From Lepas anatifera (taxonomy: Eukaryota > Arthropoda > Thecostraca > Lepadidae): 64,000 nt of DNA. Made by a program: the position numbers and the translations under genes. Where the stretch lies: the NCBI GenBank assembly GCA_034440635.1, contig JAOTON010001574.1, positions 186,001 to 250,000 of the forward strand, given 5' to 3'. This document shows positions 12,666 to 25,011 of this stretch, one piece after another. The number at the start of each line of letters is the position of its first letter. Position 1 is the stretch's first letter. The notes under the pieces were generated by a model, which saw only the letters and a program-made list of their open reading frames with translations, was not told where the DNA came from and made no database searches.

Positions 12666-13547
12666 CTCCCCCCAAATGTCGCTTCACACCTCCTCCCTAC
12701 AGGATGGTAGCATCGGCGCCCCACCATATGTTTTGGTGCACCCTGGTCCAAACGACGCCCCCTTCCGGTCATGTACCCCCATCACAAATCCTAGATCTGC
12801 CTATCCTCAACGCACGCATTTTTCCAGACGGTATTGTACAGGGCAGGATTAAGTGGTATCAAATAGTCTTTTTCGTTACTGAATTCTAATTACTTCTGGG
12901 TTCTGAGCCTTATTTGGTCTTCAGCCATGGGTCTTGGTTACTTATTTTAGCTAGATTCTAATGGGCAGGCCAAGCACCAGCAACATGTCCGAATGTGAGC
13001 CGTGCTGGAGACCAACGCTTTGGCAGAAATTATACCATTTGCGGGAAATTATCATCATCATTATCATCGATTTTTCTCACTACGATAGGAAGACAGCAGA
13101 AACAGGGAACAAAAAACAAACAAAGAAAAGCGGGGAAGACAAAATCATACAATAAAGCAACGTAATGAGCACGGCACAAGGCAGAGCAAATCAGAATAGC
13201 AGTCACATAAATCAATGCGCATGCAGCCAAAACAAATTACAAAGCAGCATTCACCGGCAAAATAAGCAAGCACATAGTCTATAGTCGAAACAGATTACGA
13301 GGCATCACGGAAAAGAGGCAGATGGCACAATCGCACAATGGAAGCAGGAACATGAGGCACACAAAAAGAGCAAGCAAAACAAAATCACACAGTAAAGCAA
13401 CGTAATGAGCACGTAAATGATCCCATAAGGTCCCAGATATGCGGTGGGAAGACTTGCGTCTCGTTTTCAGTTGCTTAATAGACATTATTTGGGTAGGTAT
13501 GCACACAAGGCCTTCTCCAAGAATTTTCAGTTACGTAAGTATGGAAA

Positions 13548-13830
13548 CAGGGGCGTAGCCAGGATTTTGCTCAGGGGGGGGCGGCGCCCCGAAAAGGGCC
13601 GCTGGGACAGCGCCAAATGGGCCCTGATGGGTAAAAAGGGCCCTGCTTGTTACAGAATAGAGTGCTGAAAAGGGGTTATAAGAGGGCCCTGTCTGGTATG
13701 AAATTTCAAACTTGGCCACAGAGCGTTGAGCAGGCGAGACGCGCTTCGCGCGGCCCGTGTCCTCAGAGAGGCCCATCGGACTCTCAGGGGGGGGCGGTTG
13801 TCCCTGCCGCTCCCCTTGGCTACGCCCCTG
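13548..13830. mobile_element. hAT-like MITE with CAGGGGCGTAGCCAGG ends
   Basis: 283 bp. The left end CAGGGGCGTAGCCAGG is inverted at the right end (CTTGGCTACGCCCCTG). Flanking octamers TATGGAAA (13540-13547) and TATGGAGG (13831-13838) match at 6 of 8. This terminus is widespread among animal hAT elements. Confidence 0.8.
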
Positions 13831-14073
13831 TATGGAGGGAGGTGGGTGGATTGCAAGCCAGGCGATGAAATCCCATATTCTATCTTCCCTGTGTGCGGTC
13901 TACCAAATGCATTGGCACCAAATTCCGCAGCAGTTGCCATTGTCCAAATAGATTCATGAACGAATATTCTACCATGACTATGAAAAAATATTGGCCCGTG
14001 TCCGACAACTTTCCTTTTTCTTTTTGAAAATTTTAGGCAACCAAACAAAAGTTCCTGTGAAAGTAAATTTCTA

Positions 14074-14074
<1 letters not shown>

Positions 14075-14124
<50 letters not shown>
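14075..14124. repeat. (TA)n microsatellite
   Basis: Pure 50-bp TA run. Confidence 0.9.
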
Positions 14125-14126
<2 letters not shown>

Positions 14127-14384
14127 AGTACGAGTAGACCTCCTGTGGCTAAGCACCGATCCTGGACTTTTGGCATGCATACGAAAAATGACTTTAAAAC
14201 ATAAAATGCTGCATTGATTTATAGCAAACGAGTTATAGCAGTGAGATAATTGAAAGCTATGCAAAAACTGGTGCATGACTAAAAATGGAAGCTTGATTTG
14301 TTCCTGCCTTCCCTGCCACTAATTCTTCCAAGTCTTCGTCGTGCTGGTGACTCTGGGCGAGCAGTGAACTGGTATCCCTTCGAG

Positions 14385-14541
14385 CAGAAGCGGGTACAGG
14401 GGGGGCGCTAGGGGCTCAAGCCCCCCGAAATGTCAGTGTCTATAGTTAATGTATAGGCGGAGGCTGATCCGGGGTAGCAGCGGTGAAGGTTCGAGCCCCC
14501 AAAGGCCCCCTCCCCCAAATGAAGTCCAGGATCTGCCACTT
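14385..14541. mobile_element. hAT-like MITE (degenerate CAGTGGCG ends)
   Basis: 157 bp. Shares GGGGCTCAAGCCCCCCGAAA, TGTCAGTGTCTATAG and the end CCAGGATCTGCCACT with the copies at 30609 and 34894. The left terminus is mutated (CAGAAGCGGGTACAGG). Confidence 0.6.
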
Positions 14542-17152
14542 CCCACGACCATTACCTACTCCGAACAGCCTTGTCCAAGTCTAGGGTGGGGGGGGGGGGC
14601 TGGGCACATATAGCCAAAGAAGCTGACGTGCCCTTAAACACCAATCATCATTAGTCTAGGGTGGTATATAGACTGAGTACTGACTCAATCCGAAAGCAAA
14701 AACAATCCAGTTCAGCTCTCCTAAATTTACTTCTAACCAAAGGGATACATTATGCTGAGCTTAGCCAGCTTATTGCTTCTCTGACACTTTGCCTTCCAAA
14801 CTTTACAGAATGAAAAATCCTCATCTCATCAGAATTTCCCCCGGCCACTTTATTTGAAAGCCTCCAAAGTTAACTCATAAGAAGCTTACGATGAATGCTG
14901 ATCTCAAAATTAGTTATGAAGCCTGTGCGCTTCGGAGATAAGTTATTAATAACTTTGATCTAAGTAATATCTTCTCAAATTATTCAACTATGATTATCAG
15001 GAGTCAGCTAAGTTGGGCAAAATTAGTAAAAGTTCATGCTTCCTGCTTCGTGGTGAGGTACAACACAGCGCTGTGGCCCTCCTCACGTTCAAAGGGTTGT
15101 CCATTCTCGGATGTGAATACGTTTCAACATCGTCCTTCGATGTATATCAAGAACCGGGTTAATTCACGGTTCAGCAGCCATCAACGGTCTCTATATAATC
15201 TGTTTCGATCTTATGGTGACCATGAGCCTACTTTTGAACTAGTAATTTTTTAAGTTAGTGATTAGCAAAATTCTCTCGAAAATTGCATCCATGTAGGTTT
15301 TCATTGTATTCTCATTAACCATTTATGACACAATATTACTCACATAATTTAAGTATCCGGGCAATCTTTGTTGCATACTTCTTTCATTCAAAGACACACG
15401 AAAAAAAATCATAAAACGTACATGACCACACAAGCTAGCGTCTGAAGCTGGTATATTCCTTCTCTATGAGTTAATCCATCTTCTGAGACTTGGTCCGCGG
15501 TGTAGCTGAGCCAAGAAAAATATCGGTATTGATTGTGTGACTTATTCATGGATTTTGTTGGGCATCACGATACTGTTAAAACGAAACGAGTTGTGGATTT
15601 TAGTCTAGTTAAAATTTGTGTAACATTAGCCATTTTTATCACGACCGAGACTTTCTCCAGCCTGAGAAACCCAGTCTCCCCTGGAGAACTAAACATGAAT
15701 GATACATACGGTAGAACAAGAGTAAAACCCCAATTTGACGGAACTGGATGTCAGCACACCTGGAGACTTGTAATATTCCACGACTGTACGATTCAGAAAG
15801 ATAACAGCTCTAAACCATCGCCAACTTTACACCATGAGAGCTCAATTCAATATCTGTGTCTATCAAACGATCTCGACTGACCAATGCCTAGCGATGGGCC
15901 TGCAGATGAGGCCTTCAGGGTAGCCGACGCCTCGTCGTCTCCGTCGAAAACGACGCGGCGTCTTTCACTGAGACGGCCCAACGCAGCGCGACGGCGCAGG
16001 CTTTACGGACGCGAATACCGCGAAATAGATGTTTAAAGGCCTAAACTGCTTTTGACAGTTTGAATATTGCCAGTGAGCCCGGCCGGCATTCTCTCACATT
16101 CCTCCGAGACGGTGCAGAACATAGGGTAGGTGATGTATTGTGATTTATTTGAAGATCATCTTGCTTAAGTATGCAAACATGACTTTATCTTTGAAATTCC
16201 CATTGTAAGAGTCGTCTTGTGATGTTTATGTGCCAGTTCCTTCTGAGGTATCTTGAAAAATTATATCGCCGTGCTTCACTTTGCGATGCATTTTTCTAAA
16301 CCATGACTGGTAAACGGGTAACAATTTCGATACCCTCTTTTCAGCGATAATTTCAGCAGGTGCGATAAAATCTTTATATTTGCTCTGGAGGCATTGGAGG
16401 TCTGCCAAGGACCTCGAAGAATCTTTAATATTACTCCCCAAAAAAACTACCAAAGTATTTGTCAGCATTTCATAGCGGTAATGTACTAAAACTGTATTAA
16501 ACTTGTATTATATAGCTTGGTCAAGGACAGGGGGCTTTCCTGCATGCTTCAGCAAACTCCTATCAGGAAGCTTAAACGAAATTCTCTAGATGTTGGGAGA
16601 AATTGTCATTTAGAAACCCTCATTACGCACCAATGAGAAGCTTAATAGAGCAGCTAAGTTGAATGCCGGCTGCACAACGGATATCTGGTGTAATTAACCG
16701 TCCCAACTAAGGGACAATCAAAACACAGATTGCAACTATCAGTGGCAACAATACCAGTCACTGGGACCAACATGTGACCGCTTACCGTTTCAAATTATCT
16801 ATATGTCTCCCAAAAGCTAAAACAGAGACATAACTGCTCATTAGCCTTCCATAAGTGAATTATTTCCCCACCCTCCCATGCAGATACAACAGTTACCTCT
16901 GATAAAGTGTCCTCGAAAGAACTTAGGCTGGTTGGATGATGCGCCGAAAAAAACACTTCTGAAAAGCCTGTATCCAACGTGTAATACTCGAGGCGCCATA
17001 TTTTTACAACTGGTATTTTAGACAGAATCAGATAACACATCTCTGACTTGTGATGGTTCAGGAAATGCTTTCTTACTACAAAATTTTTGGTAAGTTCTCG
17101 GAGCGCTTGCTGGAGATAGGGCACCATACTGTATATATCAAGGGAAATAACC
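14542..17152. other. No recognised feature
   Basis: Frames at 15533-15880 (plus) and 16795-17127 (minus) show no family signature I recognise. Confidence 0.45.
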
Positions 17153-17914
17153 TAAGGCCCTAGATGATTAAAGTGTGGAGTAAAAGGCGGCAGGAATGAG
17201 AATATCCCTAAAAACCAAACAAACCAGCCTGAAAGAAAATAAACTTAAGCGGTTCTAAAAGGAAAAGTATTAGCCCTAGAGCAAAACTAAAACCCACCCA
17301 AAACCCTCTCGAAAGGCAGTTGCTTAGTAATCTTCCAAAAATAGGAGGCGTACACAAGATCTTTGCGGAGATATTGTGGAAGTAAAATGAGCATAAGGCC
17401 CCGAAGGGACCAAAAATGGGTAGCATAAGGCCCCGAAAGGACCTAAATTTTATTCTTATCCACACTATTCCTAGCCTGATGTTTTCTTCATTGCAGTTTA
17501 GTGTGTACATGACGCTTTAGTTTACATACACTGTTTTAGTTTTTGCACGGAATTTCGGTTAATACACTGAGTTTGTTTCTTTTGAGCAGTGTTTTAGTTC
17601 ATTCTTAGGTGCCAACGTCTCATTTGTGCTTTTAAACCAATTTTAGGTCCTTTTGGGGTTTCAAGTTCATTTTATTTGCAGTGTCTCTGCAAGAACCTGT
17701 GGCAGGCTTCGTATTTTTCAAGATTCTTAAGCAACTGCCTTTCGGAAGGGTTTTGGCTGGGTTTTAGCTTTTGATCCAGCGCTGATATTTATTCCTTTTA
17801 GAATCGCGTACGATTTTTTCTTTAAGGTTAGTTTGTTTAGTTCTTAGGGCTCTTCTCACACCTGCCGCATTTTACTCAACGCTTTTATCATCTAGGTTCT
17901 TAGGTCATTGTACT
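17153..17914. mobile_element. Large fold-back element with ~270-bp arms
   Basis: 17153-17425 is an imperfect inverted copy of 17638-17914. The ends CCTAGATGAT..AAAG and CTTTTATCATCTAGG pair, as do AAAACCC.CCCAAAACCCT and AGGGTTTTGG.TGGGTTTT. The loop (about 17426-17637) contains GTTTAGT/GTTTTAGTTT-like repeats. No coding capacity. Confidence 0.7.
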
Positions 17915-18601
17915 TGGCATATACAACATTTTCGTGGCAGTTGGAATCAGTGAGCCCACATCGCTCCTACAATTTCCAAAGAGCGTAGCTCAAGCACGAG
18001 AAGGCTAGAAGCTGTCACATCGTTCTGGAATTAAAAATCTGGACCAAGGCGAACATATAACCACCAGGAAATAACACACAAAGGGCACTGTAAAAAAAGT
18101 AGCACAGGCAAACTAAAACAAGCTGGTTACTGGAACGTCTGGCGTTATCGTTGGTATCTAAGTGTCGACGTGTCGTTGGGCAGAACTGCGAAGGCCACTG
18201 AAAGAGCTTTAGAGCTTTCAGCAACGCGGAAGCCGATAGTGCTGCTAACAGTGGCTGTTGCAGGGGTGCGTCAGGACACTCAACTGGACACCTCTCTCGG
18301 CAGAGGTTCAGCCCGAAACGCTTAGCTGCTGCAGAGTTATACAACTACAAGGCGAAGCTAATGCTTTCACACTAAAGGCACTCACGATTCATTGCCCCAG
18401 GTACCGTGAAGGCTACATGAAGGCTGGTTCATTTAGCAAATGGGGTGAGTGGAACGGAAGCATTAGTTTACTCCAAATGAATTATATGTCTGGTGAACAT
18501 CAGTCTGGTCCTCTCGTCACAATCCCGTGCCACACTTAAGCGAAACAATCCCCAGCTCCTTCAACTAGAACCAGCTCCGTGTTCCACTCATCCCCTGTCT
18601 A

Positions 18602-18844
18602 CCACTTACCAGATCCAATCCCCGTACCCCACATACCAGATCCAATCCCCGTGTCCCACTTACCAGATCCAATCCCCGTATCCCACTTACCTGATCCAAT
18701 CCCCGTGTCCCACTTACCAGATCCAATCCCCGTGTCCCACTTACCAGATCAAATCCCCGTGTCCCACTTACCGGATCAAATTCCGGTGTCCCACTTACCA
18801 GATCAAATCCCCGTGTCCCACTTACCACACCTAATCCCCATGTT
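18602..18844. repeat. 27-bp minisatellite, nine copies
   Basis: Unit CCACTTACCAGATCCAATCC+CCGTGTC repeated exactly nine times (243 bp) with few substitutions and no length change. Because 27 is divisible by three, it gives nine-residue peptide repeats in several frames on both strands. No sign that it is translated. Confidence 0.85.
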
Positions 18845-20390
18845 CCCCTCGTTGGTACCAACCCCGCGTTCCAATCAGCAGAAGAAATCAACATCCAATG
18901 CTTAAAGGTCAGTCACCTTGTTTCACTCATCAGAACCACGTATCGTCTTTTTCCATCACAGTCAACCTCAGCTCGGCCGAGGAGCTCCACCACGACAACA
19001 GCTCGCAGCGTTTCTCTGACGTCACTGGGCGACACCGAATCCGGCGGACCAGATTCCGAGGCATCGGGTGGCGCCCCGCACACACAGACAGTGGGATCGG
19101 CCGGCTGAGCCTCTCTTCCAGGAAGGATGAGCCGCGATCTGGAGCCCACGCTCGCAGTTATGGTGGATTAACCCGGATGTGGATTTCGCGGAATATAAGG
19201 CGAAACCGTTCCTAAAACATATCGACACGAGGTATTGATTGGTGGCAGGCACGTGCCTAAATGGGACAACAGAGACATCAATTATCATCACTATACTGGT
19301 AATCTTCATTCAAACAATTACTTTTTCAATGTAAGCCAGTAACTTGTCTTCACTCGCGCCAAAAGGATGGGATGGAGTATTTCGCCCCCCTATCTCATTT
19401 CCTGGAAGAGACAGAACAGAATTACAGTCGGCGTTCGAAATATCTTGACAAGACGGATATAATTTTTTTGGGGGAGGGGGTATCGGCGCACCAACTGCCA
19501 GGGTCATACGATGTCTCCTACTCTTTTCCTGCTGGGTTTCTTGGGACCTAGATTTCACCAGGTTCAAGGAATTCTCCGGGCCTTAAAGCCGGGCCAGCCG
19601 CGTGGAAAGATAAGTCATAAGAAGCTTTTTTAGATCAGGTTAACAATGAAGTCACCCGGGACCAGAATGTTCAATAGGATTACAGTGAAACATTGATATT
19701 TCCCCTCTATATTTTTCCCCAGCTACGACAGAGCAAATGTTTAGGCACTATTGCAGTCCTCTCATCGTGGCGAGTCGAATAATGTATATGGCCATGCTAG
19801 GTCAAATAGTGTAAATGACATGACCTCAAGCCAGATCAAGGCCACATGGTGACCCGGCATGGTCAAGTTGCATATCAATCAATATGGTATGACTTCCAAC
19901 TTGATATGTGTCGTATCTGCTGAAAAGAGCACTTCCTTTTTTCCTCCAAAGAATAGTAATGGGGAAAATAAAAAAATGACCCCACCGTAGGACATCAGTG
20001 CAAAAATTCCCAGATAGTAGTGTAAGAATTTTCACGTCACTTACAGAAAGAAATAATGATTTTTAACCGTGCCGAGACCTGATTGGGAAACGGGAAACTA
20101 GCACGACAGCAGATACAGGGATGCAGCAATTCAAAGAGGTGGGCGTACCTGTATTTCGCGTCCTTCCCTGTGATTATTTAGTTCACCACATAACTGGAAA
20201 ATGCCCTTCCAATCTTCTTGACGTGAGCGATGTAGGTTGCAAATGAATGCTTTTAGTTTCACTGTTCTTATCGGGGAGGGGGCAAGAAATCAACTAGCCC
20301 TAAACTAGCACAAAAAACTGAGCGCCGACCAGACTCTTTTTCTCCTATCTTGACTTTGGCACGACAATATGACGAGACCTATGGATCAGC

Positions 20391-20641
20391 AACATTCTCT
20401 ACAAGGTAACCTTCCTCTTTTTGTTGCCCGTAAGGTCCGGTGAGCAGAAGGTCCCACCTCGTTCGCTGGTCTGACCGGACAACGGAAAGAGGAAATCATG
20501 CTCATCTTAGGTCACTCTCACCTCATCATCACCTAAAAAGGCCCAAATCATGTCATTGTGTGACAAATGTTGGACAAATATTAAACATGTATGCGGTCGT
20601 GCACCCAGTATCATAACACGCTGCTGGTGTTTCTACTTAAT
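20391..20641. repeat. Dispersed repeat, copy 1 (inverted partner at 62487-62771)
   Basis: AACATTCTCTACAAGGTAAC ... GTGAGCAGAAGGTCCCACCT ... CACCTCATCATCACCTAAAA matches the reverse complement of 62487-62771 over about 250 bp. Class unknown. Confidence 0.6.
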
Positions 20642-20766
20642 ACAACCATTGAAAAAAATGGACTTGAGATGCGATCACTGCGCACCGCTTCAGTCAACTG
20701 ACGGGCGGATACGGCTCGGATAACCTGGGCCGGCTCACGTGAGCCAGCTAGTCCGGGACAGGCCTA

Positions 20767-21028
20767 GGGTCTGGTCTAGACACTGTCGGAAAAATCTGGA
20801 AGCTTTTGGTGCCAGGTGTTCTGCTGGAAATTACCCAAGATAAATGACGCAGAGTAATGTAACAAGCGAGTCAAAATTGTCACAATCAAGTAGGTACAAT
20901 AACAGCGCATTTGTTACATTACCTTACGTACATTTAGTTTGATTATTTTCGTAAAGGCTTTGGTATTTTCTGATAAAAGTCGGCACCAAAAGCTCTGGGA
21001 TTTTCGCGAGAGGTTCTAGACCAGCCCC
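20767..21028. mobile_element. Palindromic MITE, 262 bp
   Basis: Arms 20767-20814 and 20980-21028 are inverted (GGGTCTGGTCTAGACACTGT, AGCTTTTGGTGCC). The inner GAGTAATGTAACAA and TTGTTACATTACC also pair, so most of it folds back. It is nested in the family C copy at 19370-21470. Confidence 0.65.
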
Positions 21029-21675
21029 ATAACCCACCTAAATACATCAGATGGGAGGGAAGAAGCACGGGGTAAGGGACAGGTGGTAGTGATGTTAGAC
21101 TTTGAGTCGGTTGAGTTTGATATGTGAGTTTGAATTTAACGTGTGGAATTAGAGTGAGAATATGAAATAGTTTTCACATTCGATTTTAAGACTCCAATGA
21201 CCTCGCCATTTGATACAGTTTTGGAACTGGTTGATTGGTAGATGTCCCTTTAACGTCGATTCAAAATCGTAATTTTTGGTTTAAAGTTCTGGTCGCATGG
21301 TCTTGAATAAGGTCCTTGACCTGACATGACCAAGTCTGAATTTTTGTCGGGTTTGTAAAATTTGTAACACGGTCATGTAAGTTACGCTGTTCCGTCTCTC
21401 TACTTTTCATTATTTACAGAAAACCGGTCCCCCTGTCTGCCTCCCCAGCGGGACGCAACATAGAAGGAATATCTGCTGAAAACATCATTTTTGCACCTTT
21501 CTCCCAAAGAGACGCCTAGATCTCTTCACGTTTAAGGAACATTCTCTATTACAAGACCGGAAAAATGGACTAAAACTCACACCCATGCAGTGCCAGAAGA
21601 ATACTTCATTCGCTAATCACCCGACTATACGGATCCATTTAAAAACACTTGTCGGGACGAACGTTGAACAGCCGT

Positions 21676-22460
21676 TGTTAGTGTACACGCGCATGACGGG
21701 GTCTGAGCCACCTTCCATTGACGGGGGCGGTACCCCCCTAAGATCTCGAGAACCACGGTAGTGCGAAACGGTAAACGGCGTTGGGCTGCCCATCCACTTC
21801 TCCATCAAACATTTGAACATTTTGTGGTACATTTAGGTCACGAGGTCAAACATGCCCGTCATAGGGATAACATGTAAATTCAGTTTTTCGGCCATTACAT
21901 CTGAACAAGTAAAGATAGAGCAAAACGACTTGAACTATATGAATCCTCTTAGCAAGCCGAATCGAATGATATATAATTTGACCTTGCTAGGTCAACTCAA
22001 GGATTTGACCTGACCTGAGGTCGTCGGTCAATTATATAAAAGCATATCATTAGAACCTAAATCCCAGGGAGTCTAATGCAGCTAAAATAAATGCTCTATT
22101 ACTATCCGTTACTGAGTTATTCCGTAAAACCATTTTTCCCATGTATTTAAGGAGGTCATGCTCGTACCTGACCTTGGTATCGATATCAAAATACCGGAAA
22201 ATATTTTGAGAACTCGTGGGGCCATTATGTGATATGAGTTTCATCATAGTTCACCCTGCTCCGACTTATGCTATCTTAAACTTTTTTGAGGTCGGGTCAC
22301 TTGACCTGTACTGTGACCTGACCTGAGATGACCTAACCTTAAAATTTTCCGAAGTTGTAAGAATGATAAAGTATACAGTAGGCGGGCTACGCGCGCCGTT
22401 TTTCTCTATCTCCAAAACCCGAGGGGGCGGTACAGCCCCCGTCAATGCGCGTGTTAAGCA
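21676..22460 (+). mobile_element. GGTCA element family B
   Basis: The left end (21684-21742: ACACGCGCATGACGGGG... ATTGACGGGGGCGGTACC) and right end (22425-22460: GGGGGCGGTACAGCCCCC then GTCAATGCGCGTGTTAA) are inverted copies. The right half is colinear with 25995-26345 and is the inverse of part of family A. GGTCA motifs are frequent. No coding capacity. Confidence 0.65.
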
Positions 22461-22892
22461 TTGTTTTCACGTGTACCTGCTTGCTGTTCGCCCTAATTAA
22501 ATTGAATTTAAAATCATTGCTATCAATGACTTTCAAATTCAAACTTGCTCCTGAGAAGACACGCCGTCGAAATATCAATATACTATTGGCATTTTATTTC
22601 ATTATACTTGAGCGATTGCCGTTAATTTTATAACATTATCATCATGACTTTCCGCTCATTACAACACTTCAACTCTTAAAACTTTAACATTATCATCGTT
22701 TCGTAAATACGCTGTCTTCTTCAGCAATCGAATTTATTATTCCACGCGCACAGTGTAATCTGCTGAGTCTGACATCAACACAATGCTCCCTCAGCTGCAG
22801 CTGTCTCCAGCGCAGCCCGCAGCTAAGCCTGCGGCAACCAACGGCTCGTTCACTCGAAATCCACCCCCAGTTGCCACGCCAGTTCGGTTGAC

Positions 22893-23132
22893 TCAACAAA
22901 CAATCGATGCGATTTTATCACCGCCAGTCACAGCACCAGGCAGCGCCTGCGGTTTGGTCATGTCAACAAGTTCGCCGGCCAATCGCCGGAGCAGCACGGC
23001 CGTCACCGCCCGACGTTGCTGTTGATAGATGGCTTTCTGAGCGATTACGCTGTTGGTGACAGTGCTGGTAAAAGCATCAGTGGCATCTGCTACTAGACTT
23101 GTAGGCGACACCAGATCATGGGAATTACTCAC
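22893..23132 (-). CDS. Unrecognised 79-residue frame (candidate)
   Basis: The frame starts MSNSHDLVSPTSLVADATDA and contains an Ala/Arg-rich helix-like middle (QQQRRAVTAVLLRRLAGELV). Composition is protein-like and GC-richer than its flanks. It overlaps a plus-strand frame at 22783-23025 that reads Pro-rich, so one of the two may be a chance frame. No family recognised and no splice context resolved. Confidence 0.25.
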   Translation of the reverse strand: MSNSHDLVSPTSLVADATDAFTSTVTNSVIAQKAIYQQQRRAVTAVLLRRLAGELVDMTKPQALPGAVTGGDKIASIVC

Positions 23133-23408
23133 GGATTGGACAAATATCGGTCATGGTCGGCCTTGCTTCAGGCGTCAAAAGCAGTTGTGAGTTGTGACCA
23201 TGTGCCCTTCCCATTCGGCCCGTCTTTGCTTGACTAATAGTTGATGACTTATATTCCGTGAAAAGGATTGACGAGTAAGGGTAGCATTTATACACTTAAA
23301 CACAAAAACCCGACACTGCACTTTTGCTTTCAAAGGAAAAGTTACCACCTCTCACACGTTTTTATACCTTCCTACCGTTGCGCCGTGAGTTATAGGCACC
23401 CATGCAAA

Positions 23409-23590
23409 ATAATAATTGTTGGGGTTTAACGACGCACCAACTGCCAGGGTCATACGGCCTCGCCAACCCTCACCCTGTTGGAAGTGATTTTGAGGATCAG
23501 ATCAACTTATTCAGAGGCTCCGCCGGGACTTGAACCCGGGACCAGTGGCTTAGAAGACAAGGGTGCTATCCACTAATCCACCTCATCCCC
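23409..23590 (-). mobile_element. tRNA-derived SINE
   Basis: On the minus strand it opens with a tRNA-like head (23590-23518). An A-box-like GGATTAGTGGATAGC, an anticodon-loop-like CTTCTAA and a perfect B box/T arm CCGGGTTCAAGTCCCGG are visible; the head resembles tRNA-Arg(UCU). A body containing CCAACAGGGTGAGGGTTGG and GTTGGTGCGTCGTTAAACCC follows, with an ATT-type tail. The acceptor ends do not pair, so it is not a functional tRNA gene. Confidence 0.8.
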
Positions 23591-24257
23591 ATGCAAGATT
23601 ATGGTTCGAGCCTGGTTTTTGCAAAAGGTGGCGTAAACCTGCCACCTACACGGAGTAACGGCTATGTGCATATGACACATCATGTCAGCAAACAAAAAGC
23701 GGAGCAAGCTTCGAAGATGTCGGTATATTGCAGGGACGGTATAACTGCGTCATTGCAACGACGAAATTCAACTCAGTAACACGTTTCAGATAGGGAGACT
23801 GCCAGGTGAGATTTTCACCTAGGGACGCGGTTGTTTCGATCTCAGGAATGTTAACTAGATCAAACTTTGTCATAAGTCAAGTAATCATGTTCGACAACAA
23901 CCGACAGGAGCGTCAGGGAAATTGTGCAGACTAATTTGCACAGCCGCTAACCGGCTACTTGCTGGGAAACCTCTTCAAGAAAATCGGGTGGACGGACACT
24001 AATGCATTTTTCTGCTGCAATACCCAATTTTTACTTTTGCCGGCACAGCACAGCTTGCTTCTAGTTTTGCACCATCAATCATGCAGAGCTGAGCGTTACA
24101 GCCAGACGAATGTCGCGCCGTGAAGCAGTGAAGTGCGCAGTTAAACGGCCGTCTGCAGAGGGTCCCCGATGAGGAACGGATAAGAATAGACGCCAGCGCT
24201 GAGCACGAGAACGAACCGGAACGGAAATACGCCCCGGCTGCCGGTACCGAACGCTGC

Positions 24258-24583
24258 TGGGGGCCAGCCCCCCCTCCAACAGCAAGCGCAGACCACCGGA
24301 TGTGACGTCACACCTCGTAGCATATAACATGGGAAAATTAAATGATTAAATATCTAATTTTTTTGCAAAGAGACCCAGAATCGAAAATAAAATATTTATC
24401 CATTGCATATGAGATAAACTTGCTTGCCGTATATTCTCACAAATTCGTAAGCGGGAAGTGCCATTGGCAGCTGTTGAACACAGCTCAATAGTGAAGGAAT
24501 TTCTCCACACCCGTGTGACGTCACTCGGGCGTGGAGGAATCCCTCTTGAACGTACCTATAAGTAAAGGTATCTTGGCTGGGGG
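24258..24583 (-). repeat. CRE-bearing repeat, copy 2
   Basis: Inverse of 12341-12665, with both TGACGTCA sites conserved (24300-24311 and 24515-24526 region). No coding. Confidence 0.7.
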
Positions 24584-25011
24584 CTTCATATGACTGGGTG
24601 ACCGGAGGTCACGGTAACGGAATGTCCACTGCCCAGCGCCGAAAGTAGCGTCTGCCAAGGACTAAAAGTTGAGCTCATACTGCCGCATTTGCATCGAGGT
24701 CCTCGACTTTTCGACCAAACAAAAATTCAATAACGACTTGGCAACCAAGTCCAGTAGAGTTCTGAGTTCATTGCGATATACATTGATAGTACAAACACAT
24801 TTGATTTCTCAATCGTGCCGTTCAGTAGAGTAGAATTGCAGAAAAAATCCGGCGAAGGCTGACACAACTTTCCCTGGTCATTTGGTAGGTTCTGGGAACT
24901 GTTGACGGAATAATCATTTTTAGCTCGAGACGGGCTCGCTGTAGTCAAAACTTTGTCTTTTAGAAGTTAACATTTTTGAAACACAAAACTCGAGAAACCT
25001 TTCACAGCTTA

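Larger units (their letters stand above)
19370..21470 (+). mobile_element. GGTCA element family C, copy interrupted by two insertions
   Basis: 19370-19920 matches the left half of the 52584-53600 element (CCCCCCTATCTCATTTCC, GCGTTCGAAA.CTTGACAAGA, AATGACCTGACCTC-like blocks). 21190-21470 matches its right half (CCAATGACC..., GACCTGACATGA, CCCCAGCGGGACGC). The middle holds the dispersed repeat at 20391-20641 and the MITE at 20767-21028, so this reads as a nested insertion. Confidence 0.55.

Noticed and set aside
23518..23590. Functional tRNA-Arg gene
   Set aside because: A and B boxes and T arm are good, but acceptor ends do not pair and the SINE body follows directly.
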